The notes under the pieces: generated by a model | What the model was told of the DNA's origin: nothing | Databases searched by the model: none | The model's input: only the letters and a program-made list of their open reading frames with translations | Made by a program: the position numbers and the translations under genes | Part shown: positions 9,084 through 18,233 of the stretch, piece after piece | How positions within the stretch are numbered: the stretch's first letter is position 1 | Layout of the letters: each line of letters opens with the position of its first letter | DNA from: Ruegeria marisrubri | GTDB lineage: Bacteria > Pseudomonadota > Alphaproteobacteria > Rhodobacterales > Rhodobacteraceae | Direction of reading: 5' to 3' | DNA: 64,000 bases | NCBI RefSeq assembly: GCF_001507595.1 | Contig: NZ_LQBQ01000038.1 | Coordinates: 141,633 to 205,632 of the forward strand

Positions 9084-11233
9084 GCCGACCAGCGCAACTT
9101 GCCGAACAGGTTGGGCAGGCGCAGCCTGCCGCCGCCCGTCCGCCGCACCCGGGGCTTTCCGGGCGCAGGCGGATCATCGTCCAGCGCAAGTTGCGCGATG
9201 TCCTGCCGCGTCAGCGGTTGGTCCGGCGCTGCCGCCATGAGATCGGCCGCCTTGCGGGCGACCTGCGGCGCCGCCACGCTGGTTCCGTTGAGGGCCACCC
9301 GCGACCCGCTGCTGGACCCGGCGCTGAGAACTCCGCCCAGAACATCGCTGTCGTCACTCACGGCCGAGGCATCGGGCCCCGTTGGCCGTTGGTCGTTCAA
9401 CGTGGGACCGCCGGCGGAATAGCCCGCCATCCTGCCGGTCGAGCGGACATAGCCGGCAATGACCGCCGGAGTGTCGCCGCTGGCGTATCCGCTGATCGTC
9501 CCGGCGCGGCGGACCGGACCGGCATGATCGTCCGGATCGTCGTCCAGTTCCTTACCGCCCGGTTCGGCGAACCGCCCGTAGCGGGGGTCGACGAGATAGG
9601 ACTGCCGCCCGAATTCGGGAAAACCCGGCAGCCTCTCGTCCCGGCGCACCCACAGGTTCATTGTCAGATCCTCGATGCCATGCGGTTTCGAGAAACTCAG
9701 GTGCCAGGCCCCGGCGGGCGCCAACGGGCCAACATTCAGCGGGTGCCCGGTGCTCACGACCATCACCTCGAACAGCCCCGGCTCACCCGGATCATTCGGA
9801 GGTCTGTAACTGATGATCGCCAGATCCTCGTTGTTTTCCGTCAGCTTCGCCTGCATCGGTGCCGCGCCGGCCTGCACCGTGGCCGATCCTGCCGCACCCG
9901 GCGCCATCAGCGTCAGGCTCACCGCTCCATCGGGAACGGCGGGCAAGACCGGCATCCAGACCTGCAACATGGACGGGCTCAGATCGTCCGGTTGCACCTG
10001 CCAGTTGATCCGTTCCGTATCCTCGTCATCCGTCAGAATGAACTCGGCATGGCACCGGGACAGATTCCCATTGCCCGATGGCAGGGTCATCAATTGCGGA
10101 CTGCCGAAATCCGCCGCCATTTGCGCCAGGGCGGTTTCGATCACCTGCTCGATCAACCCCCGGCCATTATGCGGACCGGCAAAATTGCCGAAACTGAAAT
10201 TGATCACGATGGGTGGCTTCTTGCCGGTGCCGGTGATCTTGAACTGGCCCAGGCGGGCCGCAATGAAATCGAGAGCCCGCTCCAGCGGAACATCCAGCCG
10301 GTCCCCGGTCGGGTCATGAACGGCCCATCCCGGCAACTGAACGGCTATGATCTTGCGGTCCTTGCCCTGTTCGTCCTCTGCCGGGTAGCCCGCTGCCAGG
10401 CCGGTGACATGCGTTCCGTGCGACACCCGCTGCGCGCAGGGTTTCAGCACCGACCTGCCCCAGTCGATCAGGCCGATCTCCCGGTAGAATCCAGCCTCAT
10501 CCAACAGGCCGTTCTGCATGTTCTGCTTCAACTTCTGCTCGATCTCGTTCTGCGTCCAGATACGGCCGAAACTGCTGGGCAGTTCCGCGTCCGGACTGGG
10601 CACGCCGTCCATGTCCCAGAAAAAGGCCACCCGGCTGACGTCCAGCTCGCCGGTCGGACCCTCGCGGCGGAACAGGTCGTGACCGATGGCGATGCCATAG
10701 TCGATCACGGCGACAAGCACGGTCTCGGGCCCGACCTTGACGGGTTTGGTGCCCGGCTCCAGCGGGGCGCCGATCGGCGAGGGCACGTCGGGGGTCACTG
10801 GGCCCGTGACCGACATCGAAAGAACGCCCAGAGCCGCTTCTCCGTCGGATTTGTTTGCCCTCTCGATGTATTTTCGCTGAACGAAGAACGTGACGAATGC
10901 CTGCGGTTCGTTGGCCCTGATGGCTTCGCTGTATTCTCCGGGGACGATCACGTTCTCCAGCAGGTCCTGCGCGTCAGCCAGGTCCAGCAACTCGTTGATC
11001 GTCCGGTTTCGGTCCGTATCCTCGTTGCGCGAGACTTCCACGACCGCCATCCACCACAGCGCGTCATAGTCCCGGTCGATCCTCGCCCGCAGCGCGTCGC
11101 CGTGCAGCCCGTCGTTTCCCTTCACAAATCCCAGGTTGGCAGCGGTAAAACGCTTCATCATGTTGACGCGAAACTCCAGTTCCGCATCCCGGACCAGTTC
11201 ATCCGGCCCCATCTTTATCCAATCAAATGACAT
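9077..11233 (-). CDS. Subtilisin-like serine protease (S8 family)
   Basis: The 718-residue protein has the S8 triad: Asp178 in VAVIDYGI, His272 in SHGTHVTGLAAG, and the nucleophilic serine in NGTSVAAPQ near the C-terminus, with an oxyanion-region stretch LPSGNGN between. I see no Sec signal peptide at the chosen ATG; the first 140 residues are an unassigned alpha-rich N-terminal part. The frame is open 105 bases further upstream, into the preceding gene, but the ATG at 11233 is preceded by a GAGGG element and leaves a normal 25-base gap. It is the third gene of a cyclase, PAP2, protease set on one strand. The target is unknown; processing of a neighbour's product is a guess. Confidence 0.88.
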   Translation of the reverse strand: MSFDWIKMGPDELVRDAELEFRVNMMKRFTAANLGFVKGNDGLHGDALRARIDRDYDALWWMAVVEVSRNEDTDRNRTINELLDLADAQDLLENVIVPGEYSEAIRANEPQAFVTFFVQRKYIERANKSDGEAALGVLSMSVTGPVTPDVPSPIGAPLEPGTKPVKVGPETVLVAVIDYGIAIGHDLFRREGPTGELDVSRVAFFWDMDGVPSPDAELPSSFGRIWTQNEIEQKLKQNMQNGLLDEAGFYREIGLIDWGRSVLKPCAQRVSHGTHVTGLAAGYPAEDEQGKDRKIIAVQLPGWAVHDPTGDRLDVPLERALDFIAARLGQFKITGTGKKPPIVINFSFGNFAGPHNGRGLIEQVIETALAQMAADFGSPQLMTLPSGNGNLSRCHAEFILTDDEDTERINWQVQPDDLSPSMLQVWMPVLPAVPDGAVSLTLMAPGAAGSATVQAGAAPMQAKLTENNEDLAIISYRPPNDPGEPGLFEVMVVSTGHPLNVGPLAPAGAWHLSFSKPHGIEDLTMNLWVRRDERLPGFPEFGRQSYLVDPRYGRFAEPGGKELDDDPDDHAGPVRRAGTISGYASGDTPAVIAGYVRSTGRMAGYSAGGPTLNDQRPTGPDASAVSDDSDVLGGVLSAGSSSGSRVALNGTSVAAPQVARKAADLMAAAPDQPLTRQDIAQLALDDDPPAPGKPRVRRTGGGRLRLPNLFGKLRWSAQ

Positions 11234-11258
11234 AACAATTACCCTCACAAAAACCGGA

Positions 11259-12551
11259 TCAGAAATCCTTCCACTCGTCCGCCGCCTTGCCCCAGAGCCA
11301 GTGCAGCGGTTTCGACATCGCCTGAGTTTGATCGACACCCGTCAGAGCGGTTCTGGTCACCCAGTCCGCACTCGTCTTCTGCTCGGGGTTCTGGCCATTT
11401 GCCGGATCCCTCGGGTCGTAATAGGCGCGCCAGTCGAAATCGATATCGCCGACCTCGGTGCCGTCATCCATCGTGCGGAAATATTTCGTGCCGTCAAATT
11501 CCCAGCTCGCCTTGGGAAATTCGAAGTTGGCCGGATCACCGGCAGTCTCGACAAAGGTGCATCGATCTACGAAATACCGCCCCAATGTCAATCCGAGGAC
11601 CGCACCAACGGCACTGTCCACGGGAAAGTGCACCCCGGCCACCGTCCGGTTGATGGCGATCCGGGCCGCCACGCGCATCAGCATTTCGCCCCAGAGCCCC
11701 TGGTCATAGGGGTTCTCTTTTGGGGGATCCACCTTGTTCGCCCTCAGCAGCAGCCACAGAACCCGCGCCATGGTGAACGCTTCGGTCGAATGCCCGCTGG
11801 GCAGAGCCCCATGTGTCGGCGTCCAGATCATCGGCTGGATCTGCGGCGAATATTCGATCGGCCGCTTGCAGGCGAGCGCGTATTTCAACCGCATCTCGAC
11901 GAAATTCGCCAGCCAGTGCGCAGTCGCCAGCAGTTCGATCGTGTAGGGCGTGCGCGCCGGCTCGATGAAGGCGATGGCGCGCAGAAACTCGGTCGGAGTG
12001 CCAAGCTGAGACAGGATTTCGCCCATGCGATCCTGCCGCAGATCGGCATAGTTCGCCACCAGATCGAGTTGCTGCGCAAAAATCTTCTGTGTCGGTCGTT
12101 TCACAGCCACCAGAGGAACGTATTTCGCATCAGTCGAACCCGGCAGCGCCGCCTCCAGATGATAGACGCGTGCCCATCCGGGTTTCGTCGCATCCGCCGC
12201 ATCCGGCTCGAAACCGAAACCGATGCGGCTGCCCAGTTCCAAGGCAAAGATGCTGCCGCGCACCGCGGGCGACAGCCGTTCCAGGTATTCGACGTCTTCC
12301 TGGCCGCTGGGGTCGACCGCAGAGCCGGAGACAGGGATCCAGGATCCGGCGATACCGTCACGACTGGTGATCAGCGCCGCCGAAACCAAGGGAGGGTCGA
12401 CCGGGCCGCCTCCGAAGGCGCCAAAAGCCCCTGTGCCGCTGAAAGCGCCAAAAGCTCCAAATGCACCAAATGCGCCAAAAGCCCCGCTCGTTCCGAAAGC
12501 ACCAAAGGCGCCAAAAGCCCCCTGTTGCGATTGGTTCGATTCAATTGCCAT
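11259..12551 (-). CDS. PAP2-superfamily / vanadium-haloperoxidase-like protein with Gly-Ala-Phe repeat N-terminus
   Basis: The 430-residue protein contains all three motifs of the PAP2/vanadium haloperoxidase fold: K-X6-RP (within KYALACKRP), PSGHST, and R-X5-H-X3-D (within NRTVAGVHFPVD). The fold binds phosphate or vanadate, so the protein could be a phosphatase or a haloperoxidase; the lack of obvious membrane helices and the length favour the soluble, bacterial haloperoxidase-like branch. Residues 11-49 are a low-complexity run of GAF units (GAFGAFGAFG and variants) of unknown role. An AAGGAGAG element precedes the ATG. It sits between the cyclase gene (40-base gap) and the protease gene, so the three are likely co-transcribed. 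Confidence 0.85.
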   Translation of the reverse strand: MAIESNQSQQGAFGAFGAFGTSGAFGAFGAFGAFGAFSGTGAFGAFGGGPVDPPLVSAALITSRDGIAGSWIPVSGSAVDPSGQEDVEYLERLSPAVRGSIFALELGSRIGFGFEPDAADATKPGWARVYHLEAALPGSTDAKYVPLVAVKRPTQKIFAQQLDLVANYADLRQDRMGEILSQLGTPTEFLRAIAFIEPARTPYTIELLATAHWLANFVEMRLKYALACKRPIEYSPQIQPMIWTPTHGALPSGHSTEAFTMARVLWLLLRANKVDPPKENPYDQGLWGEMLMRVAARIAINRTVAGVHFPVDSAVGAVLGLTLGRYFVDRCTFVETAGDPANFEFPKASWEFDGTKYFRTMDDGTEVGDIDFDWRAYYDPRDPANGQNPEQKTSADWVTRTALTGVDQTQAMSKPLHWLWGKAADEWKDF

Positions 12552-12591
12552 TCAAAGTCTCTCCTTATCAAAATTCGTTCAGTTCAATTCT

Positions 12592-14388
12592 TCAGTCCGG
12601 CACTCCTATCTCTCTCAAGGTGTCGGCAAAGGCCTGGCCAACGGGGAAATCCGCGCTGGGAGAATTCCGCAACCATCCACTGACGGTGAAACCGGGATTC
12701 GCCCTCAGGATTTTCGCGGCCGCGCCCCGGGCCTCGGCGTGATGCCCCATCCGCCACTCGGTCACCGCCAGCATCCTCAGCGAGGACATGTGCAGGCGGT
12801 TGAGGCGCAGCGAGCTCTTGATCAGTTCCAGGGCGCGTGGATAGTCCTCGGCCACCAGGCTGGCACTGCCCGCCAGGCATTGGAAAAAGAACCGATGCGG
12901 ATCCCTCGGCGCCAGATGCAGGGCGCGCTCGGTATCCCGAACCGCTCGCTCCCCCTCGCCGCGAAAGGCATAAAGCGTGCCGCGCAGCGCGCGCCCCGCG
13001 GCCTCGTTCGGCGTGTATTCGAGGGCGCTGTCATATAGCTCCTCGGCCTCGGACAGGTTGTGCAGCAGGTTGGTCTGGACGAACCCTTCGGCGATCAGCG
13101 CCCCGCTGTTGGTCGGATCGAGGTCCAGGGCGCGATGCGTGTGGTTCAGCGCCAGCGCGGCCTCCTGCCTGGGGTCGGGGGACCATCCCTGAACGACCCG
13201 CAGAACGTGCCAGCGCGACTTCCACGACAACGGGACCGGCGTGTTCGGGATGCGCTCGATCAGCGCGTCCAGCAGATCTCCGGCCCGCGCGAAATCCGTG
13301 GGGGACAGGCGATGCATCAGGGCAACGGCCGCCATCAGGATCTCGTAGCTGTCCAGCGTCGGCACCGGGTGGGCCATGGCCCGCTTCATTTCCAGATCGA
13401 GAATGGCAAGGTGAATTCCACTGGCCACCTCGGAAAAGATCGAATTCTTCTGCAACAGGGCCGAGGCGTCGACCTCGAAGCGGTCCGACCAGATCACGCG
13501 GCCGGTCCGCGCCTCGGACAGGTTGAGATCCAGCAGGTGGCGCTGCTTTCCGACGGCACAGCTGCCCGAGAGCAGAAAATCGGCCTCCAAGGTCTCAGAA
13601 ATCTGCGAGAGGGTGAATTTCTCCGGCGAGATCCCCATCGTCGAGAGGCGCGAGATCACGTTCATCTGGTGCGACCGCGAAAGGGCGGTAATGATGTCTT
13701 CGGTCAGCAGGTCGCGCCAGACATGCGCCTCGCCATTCCGCTCGATCACCAGCGGCAGCACCGCGATCGTCGGCAACAGATCCTCGGGCGCCAGCAGGGG
13801 CGCCACGCGCGGGAACTCGTGCGGCGCCACCACCCGGAACGTGTGGACCGGCTGTGGCACGTTCTTGAGGAAGACCGGCCCGACATCCTCGAACTCGGCA
13901 TCGACACTATTGGCCAGCGCATCGCGGACGCTGGCCGAAGCCATGATTTCGCCGGGCATCGTCGCGTCCGCCAGCCTTGCGGCGATGTTGACATCCCGCC
14001 CATAAAGGTCGGCATCAAGGCTGCGCAGAACCTCTCCGGCATGTATCCCGATCCGGATATCCATTCCCTGCGCGGCAGGGTCGCTCTGGTTCACGGCGGC
14101 GAGGCGGCTGCGCATCTGCAGTGCTGTCTGTACCGCCTCACAAGCGTCGCCGAATTCCATCATCACACCGTCGCCCAGGCGCTTGACGACCCGACCCGTC
14201 TTGCTGCGCCCGACCTCGGTCTCGACGGAGTCCACGAAGCCAAGCCAGCGGCGCACCGTGCCTTCTTCGTCACTTTCGATCAGGCGAACCGAATCCACGA
14301 CATCCGCAAACACCACCGTCTTGGATGACCGCTGCAATGCCTGGCCTTCCCAGGCCAAGGGTTCCTTGGTCGAGATCGTGCCGACCAT
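12592..14388 (-). CDS. Class III adenylate/guanylate cyclase with TolB-like and TPR-like regions
   Basis: The N-terminal cyclase domain (about residues 20-190) has both metal-binding aspartates, in VVFADVVDS and RLGDGVMMEF, and the later GRDVNIAARLAD segment. A middle region (LLPTIAVLPL onward) resembles the TolB/FlgO-like segment found in many alphaproteobacterial cyclases, and the C-terminal half is alpha-solenoid with TPR character. It presumably makes cAMP or cGMP in response to protein contacts. The ATG at 14388 is chosen over an in-frame GTG three codons upstream. It heads the cyclase, PAP2, protease gene set, in parallel with the second cyclase at 56630. Substrate choice (ATP or GTP) is not assigned. 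Confidence 0.87.
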   Translation of the reverse strand: MVGTISTKEPLAWEGQALQRSSKTVVFADVVDSVRLIESDEEGTVRRWLGFVDSVETEVGRSKTGRVVKRLGDGVMMEFGDACEAVQTALQMRSRLAAVNQSDPAAQGMDIRIGIHAGEVLRSLDADLYGRDVNIAARLADATMPGEIMASASVRDALANSVDAEFEDVGPVFLKNVPQPVHTFRVVAPHEFPRVAPLLAPEDLLPTIAVLPLVIERNGEAHVWRDLLTEDIITALSRSHQMNVISRLSTMGISPEKFTLSQISETLEADFLLSGSCAVGKQRHLLDLNLSEARTGRVIWSDRFEVDASALLQKNSIFSEVASGIHLAILDLEMKRAMAHPVPTLDSYEILMAAVALMHRLSPTDFARAGDLLDALIERIPNTPVPLSWKSRWHVLRVVQGWSPDPRQEAALALNHTHRALDLDPTNSGALIAEGFVQTNLLHNLSEAEELYDSALEYTPNEAAGRALRGTLYAFRGEGERAVRDTERALHLAPRDPHRFFFQCLAGSASLVAEDYPRALELIKSSLRLNRLHMSSLRMLAVTEWRMGHHAEARGAAAKILRANPGFTVSGWLRNSPSADFPVGQAFADTLREIGVPD

Positions 14389-14669
14389 GAGTGGCACCCC
14401 ACCAATCGCTTAAACCAGTTCAATCAAGTTCCCATTATACACAACTGCGCGCATATTTCGCATTTTGTTCGCATCAATCGGCATCAATCTTGCCACGCCG
14501 GCAGAAGATTCCGTCAGCAGGGAAGGATCGACGAAATAGAAAAGCTCGGGCGGACCGCGACTCTGAACGCCCTGCGTTTCAAACGCCGGACGCGGCAGAA
14601 GGAGAATACAAAGCGGTTTCAGGCAGGTGGGCTGCCCTTTGGGCAGCGCGCCAATGGCATGGCCGGGGC
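14389..14669. other. Intergenic region before the cyclase gene
   Basis: About 280 bases between the cyclase start and the cytochrome c terminator. It should contain the promoter of the cyclase operon, but I see no confident operator. One small perfect hairpin, GCTGCCC-TTT-GGGCAGC, lies at 14631-14647. No credible coding frame with a ribosome-binding site was found. Confidence 0.6.
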
Positions 14670-14701
14670 AAAAAAGAACCCGGTCAGTTGAGACCGGGTT
14701 C
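14670..14701 (-). terminator. Rho-independent terminator of the cytochrome c-550 gene
   Basis: A perfect 10-bp stem GAACCCGGTC / GACCGGGTTC with a six-base loop is followed, in the minus direction, by six T residues. It lies just beyond the cytochrome stop codon at 14711 and would end transcription coming from the nos side. Confidence 0.9.
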
Positions 14702-14710
14702 CTCGTGTTT

Positions 14711-15088
14711 TCAGAAGCCTTTCAGATAGGCGATCACATCGGCCTGTTCGCTTTCCTTCTTGAGGCCGGCAAAGGACATCTTGGTGCCTTTCACGACGTC
14801 CTTGGGCTTGGCCAGGAACGCGGCAAGGGTTTCTTCATCCCAGACCAGACCACCTTCGGCGGCTTCCTTCATGGCGGGGGAATACTTGAACCCTTCGGCC
14901 TGGCCCGCAGCGGCGCCGACGATGCCGTTCAGCGCAGGGCCGACCTTGTTCTTGGCGCCTTCACCCACGGCATGGCAGGCCTTGCACTTCTTGAACACCT
15001 TCTCGCCCTTGGCGGCGTCGCCCTCGGCGAATGCAGGCAGTGCCAGCGAGGCGGCCAGCGCCGTGAGGATCAGCGAACGTTTGATCAT
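14711..15088 (-). CDS. cycA: Cytochrome c-550 / c2-type soluble monohaem cytochrome
   Basis: The 125-residue precursor has a Sec signal peptide (MIKRSLILTALAASLALPAFA), leaving a periplasmic class I cytochrome c. CKACH near residue 35 binds haem and the methionine in GTKMSFAGL is the likely sixth ligand. It resembles Paracoccus/Rhodobacter c-550, which shuttles electrons from the bc1 complex to NirS, NorCB and NosZ. It lies 19 bases downstream of nosX on the same strand, so it may be read with the nos operon as well as from its own promoter, and it ends at a strong terminator. The gene symbol is by analogy. Confidence 0.9.
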   Translation of the reverse strand: MIKRSLILTALAASLALPAFAEGDAAKGEKVFKKCKACHAVGEGAKNKVGPALNGIVGAAAGQAEGFKYSPAMKEAAEGGLVWDEETLAAFLAKPKDVVKGTKMSFAGLKKESEQADVIAYLKGF

Positions 15089-15107
15089 GATGTTATTTCT
15101 CCGTCTT

Positions 15108-16010
15108 TCAGATCAACATTTCCAGTTTCGATCGGGGAAAACGACTCAGTACCAGAGCAATTTCTTCCCTTGGTATCAGACACAGCGCCGTGGACAAGCC
15201 ATCCGCAATCGCAGCACTGGGCGCCGAGACGGAAATCGCCTGATGCAAAGGATTGCCGCCGCGCGGATCAAGGATATGTGCCTGCATCCCTCCAATCCTT
15301 GTCGCATCCGGCGCCGAGGTCGCAACGGCCCGGTCACGCAGGGTGATACGCTGCCGGATCGCCCCATCCGGCCCCAGCAGGCCAACCTGCCAGTCGCGGC
15401 CATCTGCGTGGCGGCCCAGCGCGGCGATCTCACCCATGTCGACCAGCACATCGGTCAGCCCGAACGACTTCAGCAGCCCGGAAATCCGGTCGGTAATCGC
15501 CCCCTGCGCAATCCCGTTCAGGGTCAGGCCCGAAAGCCCGGGCCGGGGCAGGAGGACTTCGTCAGGCTGGACGGAAACCCCCTGCCATCCCACGGCCCCT
15601 CGAGCCGCTTCGACCTCGTTCTCTGTGCCCCCCTGCGCCAGCGCCAGCCACAGCGGTTGCACGCTCGGGTCAAAGGCACCTTCGGTCGCGTCGTACAGGG
15701 CCGAGCACAGGCTCAGCACATCCAGCAGTTCCGGCGCGGGATCAGTCAGGCGTCCGTCGCGGTTCAGTGCGCTGAGTTGCGACTCGGGGCGATAGAGGCT
15801 GAAAATCAACTCCAGCCTTTCCAGTTCCGCCTCGACGGCCGCGATGATCGGGGCCGCCTCTGCATCGTCCAGCCCCTCGATGCGCAGGCTGGCCCCTGCG
15901 CCAAGGGCAACGCCACGCCACTGCGCGGATGGGGCGGCCACCGCTCCCGCGGGCAGGGCTGCGCAGGCGGCCGAGATGGACAGAAAGCGGCGACGTGAAA
16001 GCTGAGTCAT
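15108..16010 (-). CDS. nosX: NosX, ApbE-like flavin transferase for nitrous oxide reduction
   Basis: This 300-residue ApbE-family protein starts with a twin-arginine signal (MTQLSRRRFLSISAACAAL). ApbE proteins attach FMN covalently to a Ser/Thr of flavoproteins; NosX flavinylates or supports NosR. Typical segments are FSLYRPESQLSALNR, LNGIAQGAITDRI and the VDMGEIAALG region. It is the last nos accessory gene, overlapping nosL by four bases (ATGA). NosR upstream has the matching SGATVT flavinylation sequence, so substrate and enzyme are in the same operon. Confidence 0.92.
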   Translation of the reverse strand: MTQLSRRRFLSISAACAALPAGAVAAPSAQWRGVALGAGASLRIEGLDDAEAAPIIAAVEAELERLELIFSLYRPESQLSALNRDGRLTDPAPELLDVLSLCSALYDATEGAFDPSVQPLWLALAQGGTENEVEAARGAVGWQGVSVQPDEVLLPRPGLSGLTLNGIAQGAITDRISGLLKSFGLTDVLVDMGEIAALGRHADGRDWQVGLLGPDGAIRQRITLRDRAVATSAPDATRIGGMQAHILDPRGGNPLHQAISVSAPSAAIADGLSTALCLIPREEIALVLSRFPRSKLEMLI

Positions 16011-16525
16011 GCCGGTGTCTCCAGGGTCAGGTCCAGATCAACGGGCCCAAGAACCGTTGCATCAGGAATATCCGAAAGTGGCACCGCAGCGCCACCGTAC
16101 TTTTGTATGAAGGCTTCGGCCGCTGACGGCTCGGCAAAGGGCACCACCTCGGGCGCGCCCATGCCGCCCGCGACATTCGCCCCGACGACGAACACCGCGC
16201 CCTCGGCGGAAATCCAGTTCGAGATGCCCGGCGACTGCCAGCTGGGCGCGGTCCCCATGTCGCTGACATAGACGGCGGTGATCTCGGCATCGCGCTCGGG
16301 GCTCTTGAGATAGGCGAGCATGTCGCGCACCTGCGCAAAGAACAGAGGCGCCGGGTAACCTTCGAGGTGAATCTGCCCCTTGGGCCCGCCATGTTCGGCG
16401 ACATTCATCTGGCAGAAATAGCTGAGCGCGGTCTCGGTCAGATCAACGGGCGCAGGGGGCGCGGCCGCCTGTTCCTCTTTGCAGGCAGTCAGGGCGACGA
16501 GTGCGATCAGGGCAATGCGTCTCAT
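16007..16525 (-). CDS. nosL: NosL copper chaperone lipoprotein
   Basis: The 172-residue precursor has a lipoprotein signal with lipobox LTAC at residues 12-15 (MRRIALIALVALTACKEE). The mature protein has the NosL features of FCQMNVAEHGG, with Cys, Met and His as likely Cu(I) ligands, and a MGAPEVVPF segment. NosL is an outward-facing copper chaperone for assembly of the CuZ centre of NosZ. The start overlaps the nosY stop (ATGA) and the end overlaps nosX, so these genes are translationally coupled. A longer open frame upstream runs inside nosY and is not used. Confidence 0.93.
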   Translation of the reverse strand: MRRIALIALVALTACKEEQAAAPPAPVDLTETALSYFCQMNVAEHGGPKGQIHLEGYPAPLFFAQVRDMLAYLKSPERDAEITAVYVSDMGTAPSWQSPGISNWISAEGAVFVVGANVAGGMGAPEVVPFAEPSAAEAFIQKYGGAAVPLSDIPDATVLGPVDLDLTLETPA

Positions 16526-17343
16526 GGCTCGACCCTCCGGAACGCGGCGCGCGCCAGCACAAAGCCCAGCACCGGCCAGATCATCAGCGAGGCGGGTGCG
16601 GCCCATGCGGGCAGGGCCTGCGCCGCGCCGGTCATGCCCGAGGCCATCGCCACGCCTTCGGTCGCCGCGATGTTCCAGACACGGAATGCGTCGGCCGGGT
16701 TGGCTACCATCACCCACGGAAAGACGGATCGGGTGAAGGTGCCGCTCTGATCCATGACAACGGCCCCCAACAGCCCCAGGTCATAGAGAACGACAAAGAC
16801 AAGCCAGAGCCCGGCCGACAGACCTGCCGCCGCCGTGGCGCCCCGTGCCAGGGCAGACAGCAGGTAACCCAGCGCCAGGAACACGGCGCCCAGGAGGATC
16901 GAAGTGAGAATGAGGCGCGCCAGCGCCATAAGACTTTCGGGGCCGGCACCACCAAACCAGGCGGCCACCGCCCCGGCCGTGCCGAAGCCGATGGTCATGG
17001 CAAAGGCCAGCGCGGCCAGATGCGCGGCAAATTTGCCCAACAGGATCTCACCACGGCCCGCCGGATAGGACAAGAGCAGCGCGAGGCTGCCGCGGTCGAC
17101 GTCTCCGGCGATGGCATCAAAGGCCATCATCAGCGCCAGAAGCGGCGCGAGATAGACCGAAAGCGTGGTCATCGAGGCAACCGACACGGTCAGCATGTCA
17201 ACGCCCAGCGTGCCGGTGGGCGCGCTGCCGGCAAAGGTCAGCGCCAAGGCGAACAGCACCATGATGAGCGTCGCCACAAGCAGCCAGCGGTTGCGACGCA
17301 GGATCAGCATTTCGGCGCGGGTTATGGCAAGAAATCGAGTCAT
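16522..17343 (-). CDS. nosY: NosY, ABC-2 type membrane permease
   Basis: A 273-residue integral membrane protein with about six hydrophobic segments, starting MTRFLAITRAEMLILRRNRW, the usual cytoplasmic N-terminus of NosY. With NosF (ATPase) and NosD (periplasmic) it forms the transporter-like complex needed for copper-sulfur CuZ maturation in NosZ. The start overlaps the nosF stop (ATGA) and the stop overlaps nosL. The open frame extends upstream inside nosF, but the overlap start is far more likely. Confidence 0.93.
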   Translation of the reverse strand: MTRFLAITRAEMLILRRNRWLLVATLIMVLFALALTFAGSAPTGTLGVDMLTVSVASMTTLSVYLAPLLALMMAFDAIAGDVDRGSLALLLSYPAGRGEILLGKFAAHLAALAFAMTIGFGTAGAVAAWFGGAGPESLMALARLILTSILLGAVFLALGYLLSALARGATAAAGLSAGLWLVFVVLYDLGLLGAVVMDQSGTFTRSVFPWVMVANPADAFRVWNIAATEGVAMASGMTGAAQALPAWAAPASLMIWPVLGFVLARAAFRRVEP

Positions 17344-18233
17344 TGAGCCGCCTCCCGTGCGTAGTGGCGATAAAGGTCTTCCAGCTTGGGCGGTGCCATT
17401 TCCAGATCGGCCACCGCCTCGCCCATGGCGGCGATGCGGCGCAGGGCCTCCATCTTTTCGGCGGGCGAGCACAGGATCTCGACCGAAGCGCCATTGACCC
17501 GGCGACCACCCAGTTTGGCGGCCAGCACGTCGGCGTTCTCGGTGGCGCGCACCCGCAGCTTGATCGGCAGCCCGGCCAGTTCCGACAGGTTGGCCAGCGT
17601 GTCGTCGGCTACCTTGACGCCCTTGCGCAGGATGGCGATGCGGTCGGTGCGGGCCTCGACCTCGGTCAGGGCGTGAGAGGCGATCAGCACTGCCGTCCCC
17701 TGCCCCGCCAGCTCGTCGATGATGGCATAAAGGTCCTGCCGCGAGATCGGGTCCAGCCCGCTGGTCGGCTCGTCCAGTAGCGCCACCTTCGGACTGCCAA
17801 GCAGCACCTGCGCCAGACCCAGACGCTGCCGCATCCCCTTGGAATAGGTGCCGATGCGCCGATCCAGCGCGTCGCTCAGGCCCACCCGATCAAGCAGGCC
17901 GGGAATGTCGGCCTTTTCGCCCGAGAGGCGGGCAAACAGCGTCAGTTGTTCGCGCCCGGTCAAGGCGGGGTGGAACGAGACCGCCTCGGGCAGATAGGCC
18001 GTGTCGCGCCGCGCCACGGCGCTGCCGGGAGCCGAGTCTCCGACACGGATCGTTCCGCCATCGACCGGGATCAGCCCGAGGATGGATTTGATGAGGGTCG
18101 ACTTGCCCGCGCCGTTGTGACCCAGAAGCGCCACGCGCTCTCCGGGGGCAAGGGTCAGGTCCACATCGCTCAGAACGCGGGTCTTGCCGCGATCCTTGCA
18201 GACTTGCTGGATGGTCAGGGCCTTATCCGTCAT
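17340..18233 (-). CDS. nosF: NosF, ABC transporter ATPase
   Basis: A 297-residue ATP-binding protein. Walker A is LLGHNGAGKSTL, the signature is TYSKGMRQRLGLAQ, and Walker B is VALLDEPTSGLDP with a following switch histidine in IASHAL. It powers the NosDFY complex for NosZ maturation. It overlaps the 3' end of nosD by 11 bases and nosY by four, so it is read in the same operon. Length and motifs are intact. Confidence 0.95.
   Translation of the reverse strand: MTDKALTIQQVCKDRGKTRVLSDVDLTLAPGERVALLGHNGAGKSTLIKSILGLIPVDGGTIRVGDSAPGSAVARRDTAYLPEAVSFHPALTGREQLTLFARLSGEKADIPGLLDRVGLSDALDRRIGTYSKGMRQRLGLAQVLLGSPKVALLDEPTSGLDPISRQDLYAIIDELAGQGTAVLIASHALTEVEARTDRIAILRKGVKVADDTLANLSELAGLPIKLRVRATENADVLAAKLGGRRVNGASVEILCSPAEKMEALRRIAAMGEAVADLEMAPPKLEDLYRHYAREAAQ

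Noticed and set aside
11234..11338. Upstream extension of the subtilase frame
   Set aside because: It runs into the preceding PAP2 gene and reads as an Arg-rich sequence unlike a signal or S8 pro-region.
12592..14388. Cyclase-containing trio as an anti-phage (CBASS/Pycsar-like) system
   Set aside because: The cyclase is a class III type with TolB/TPR-like regions, and no membrane-pore, TIR or similar effector adjoins; the evidence for defence is too thin.
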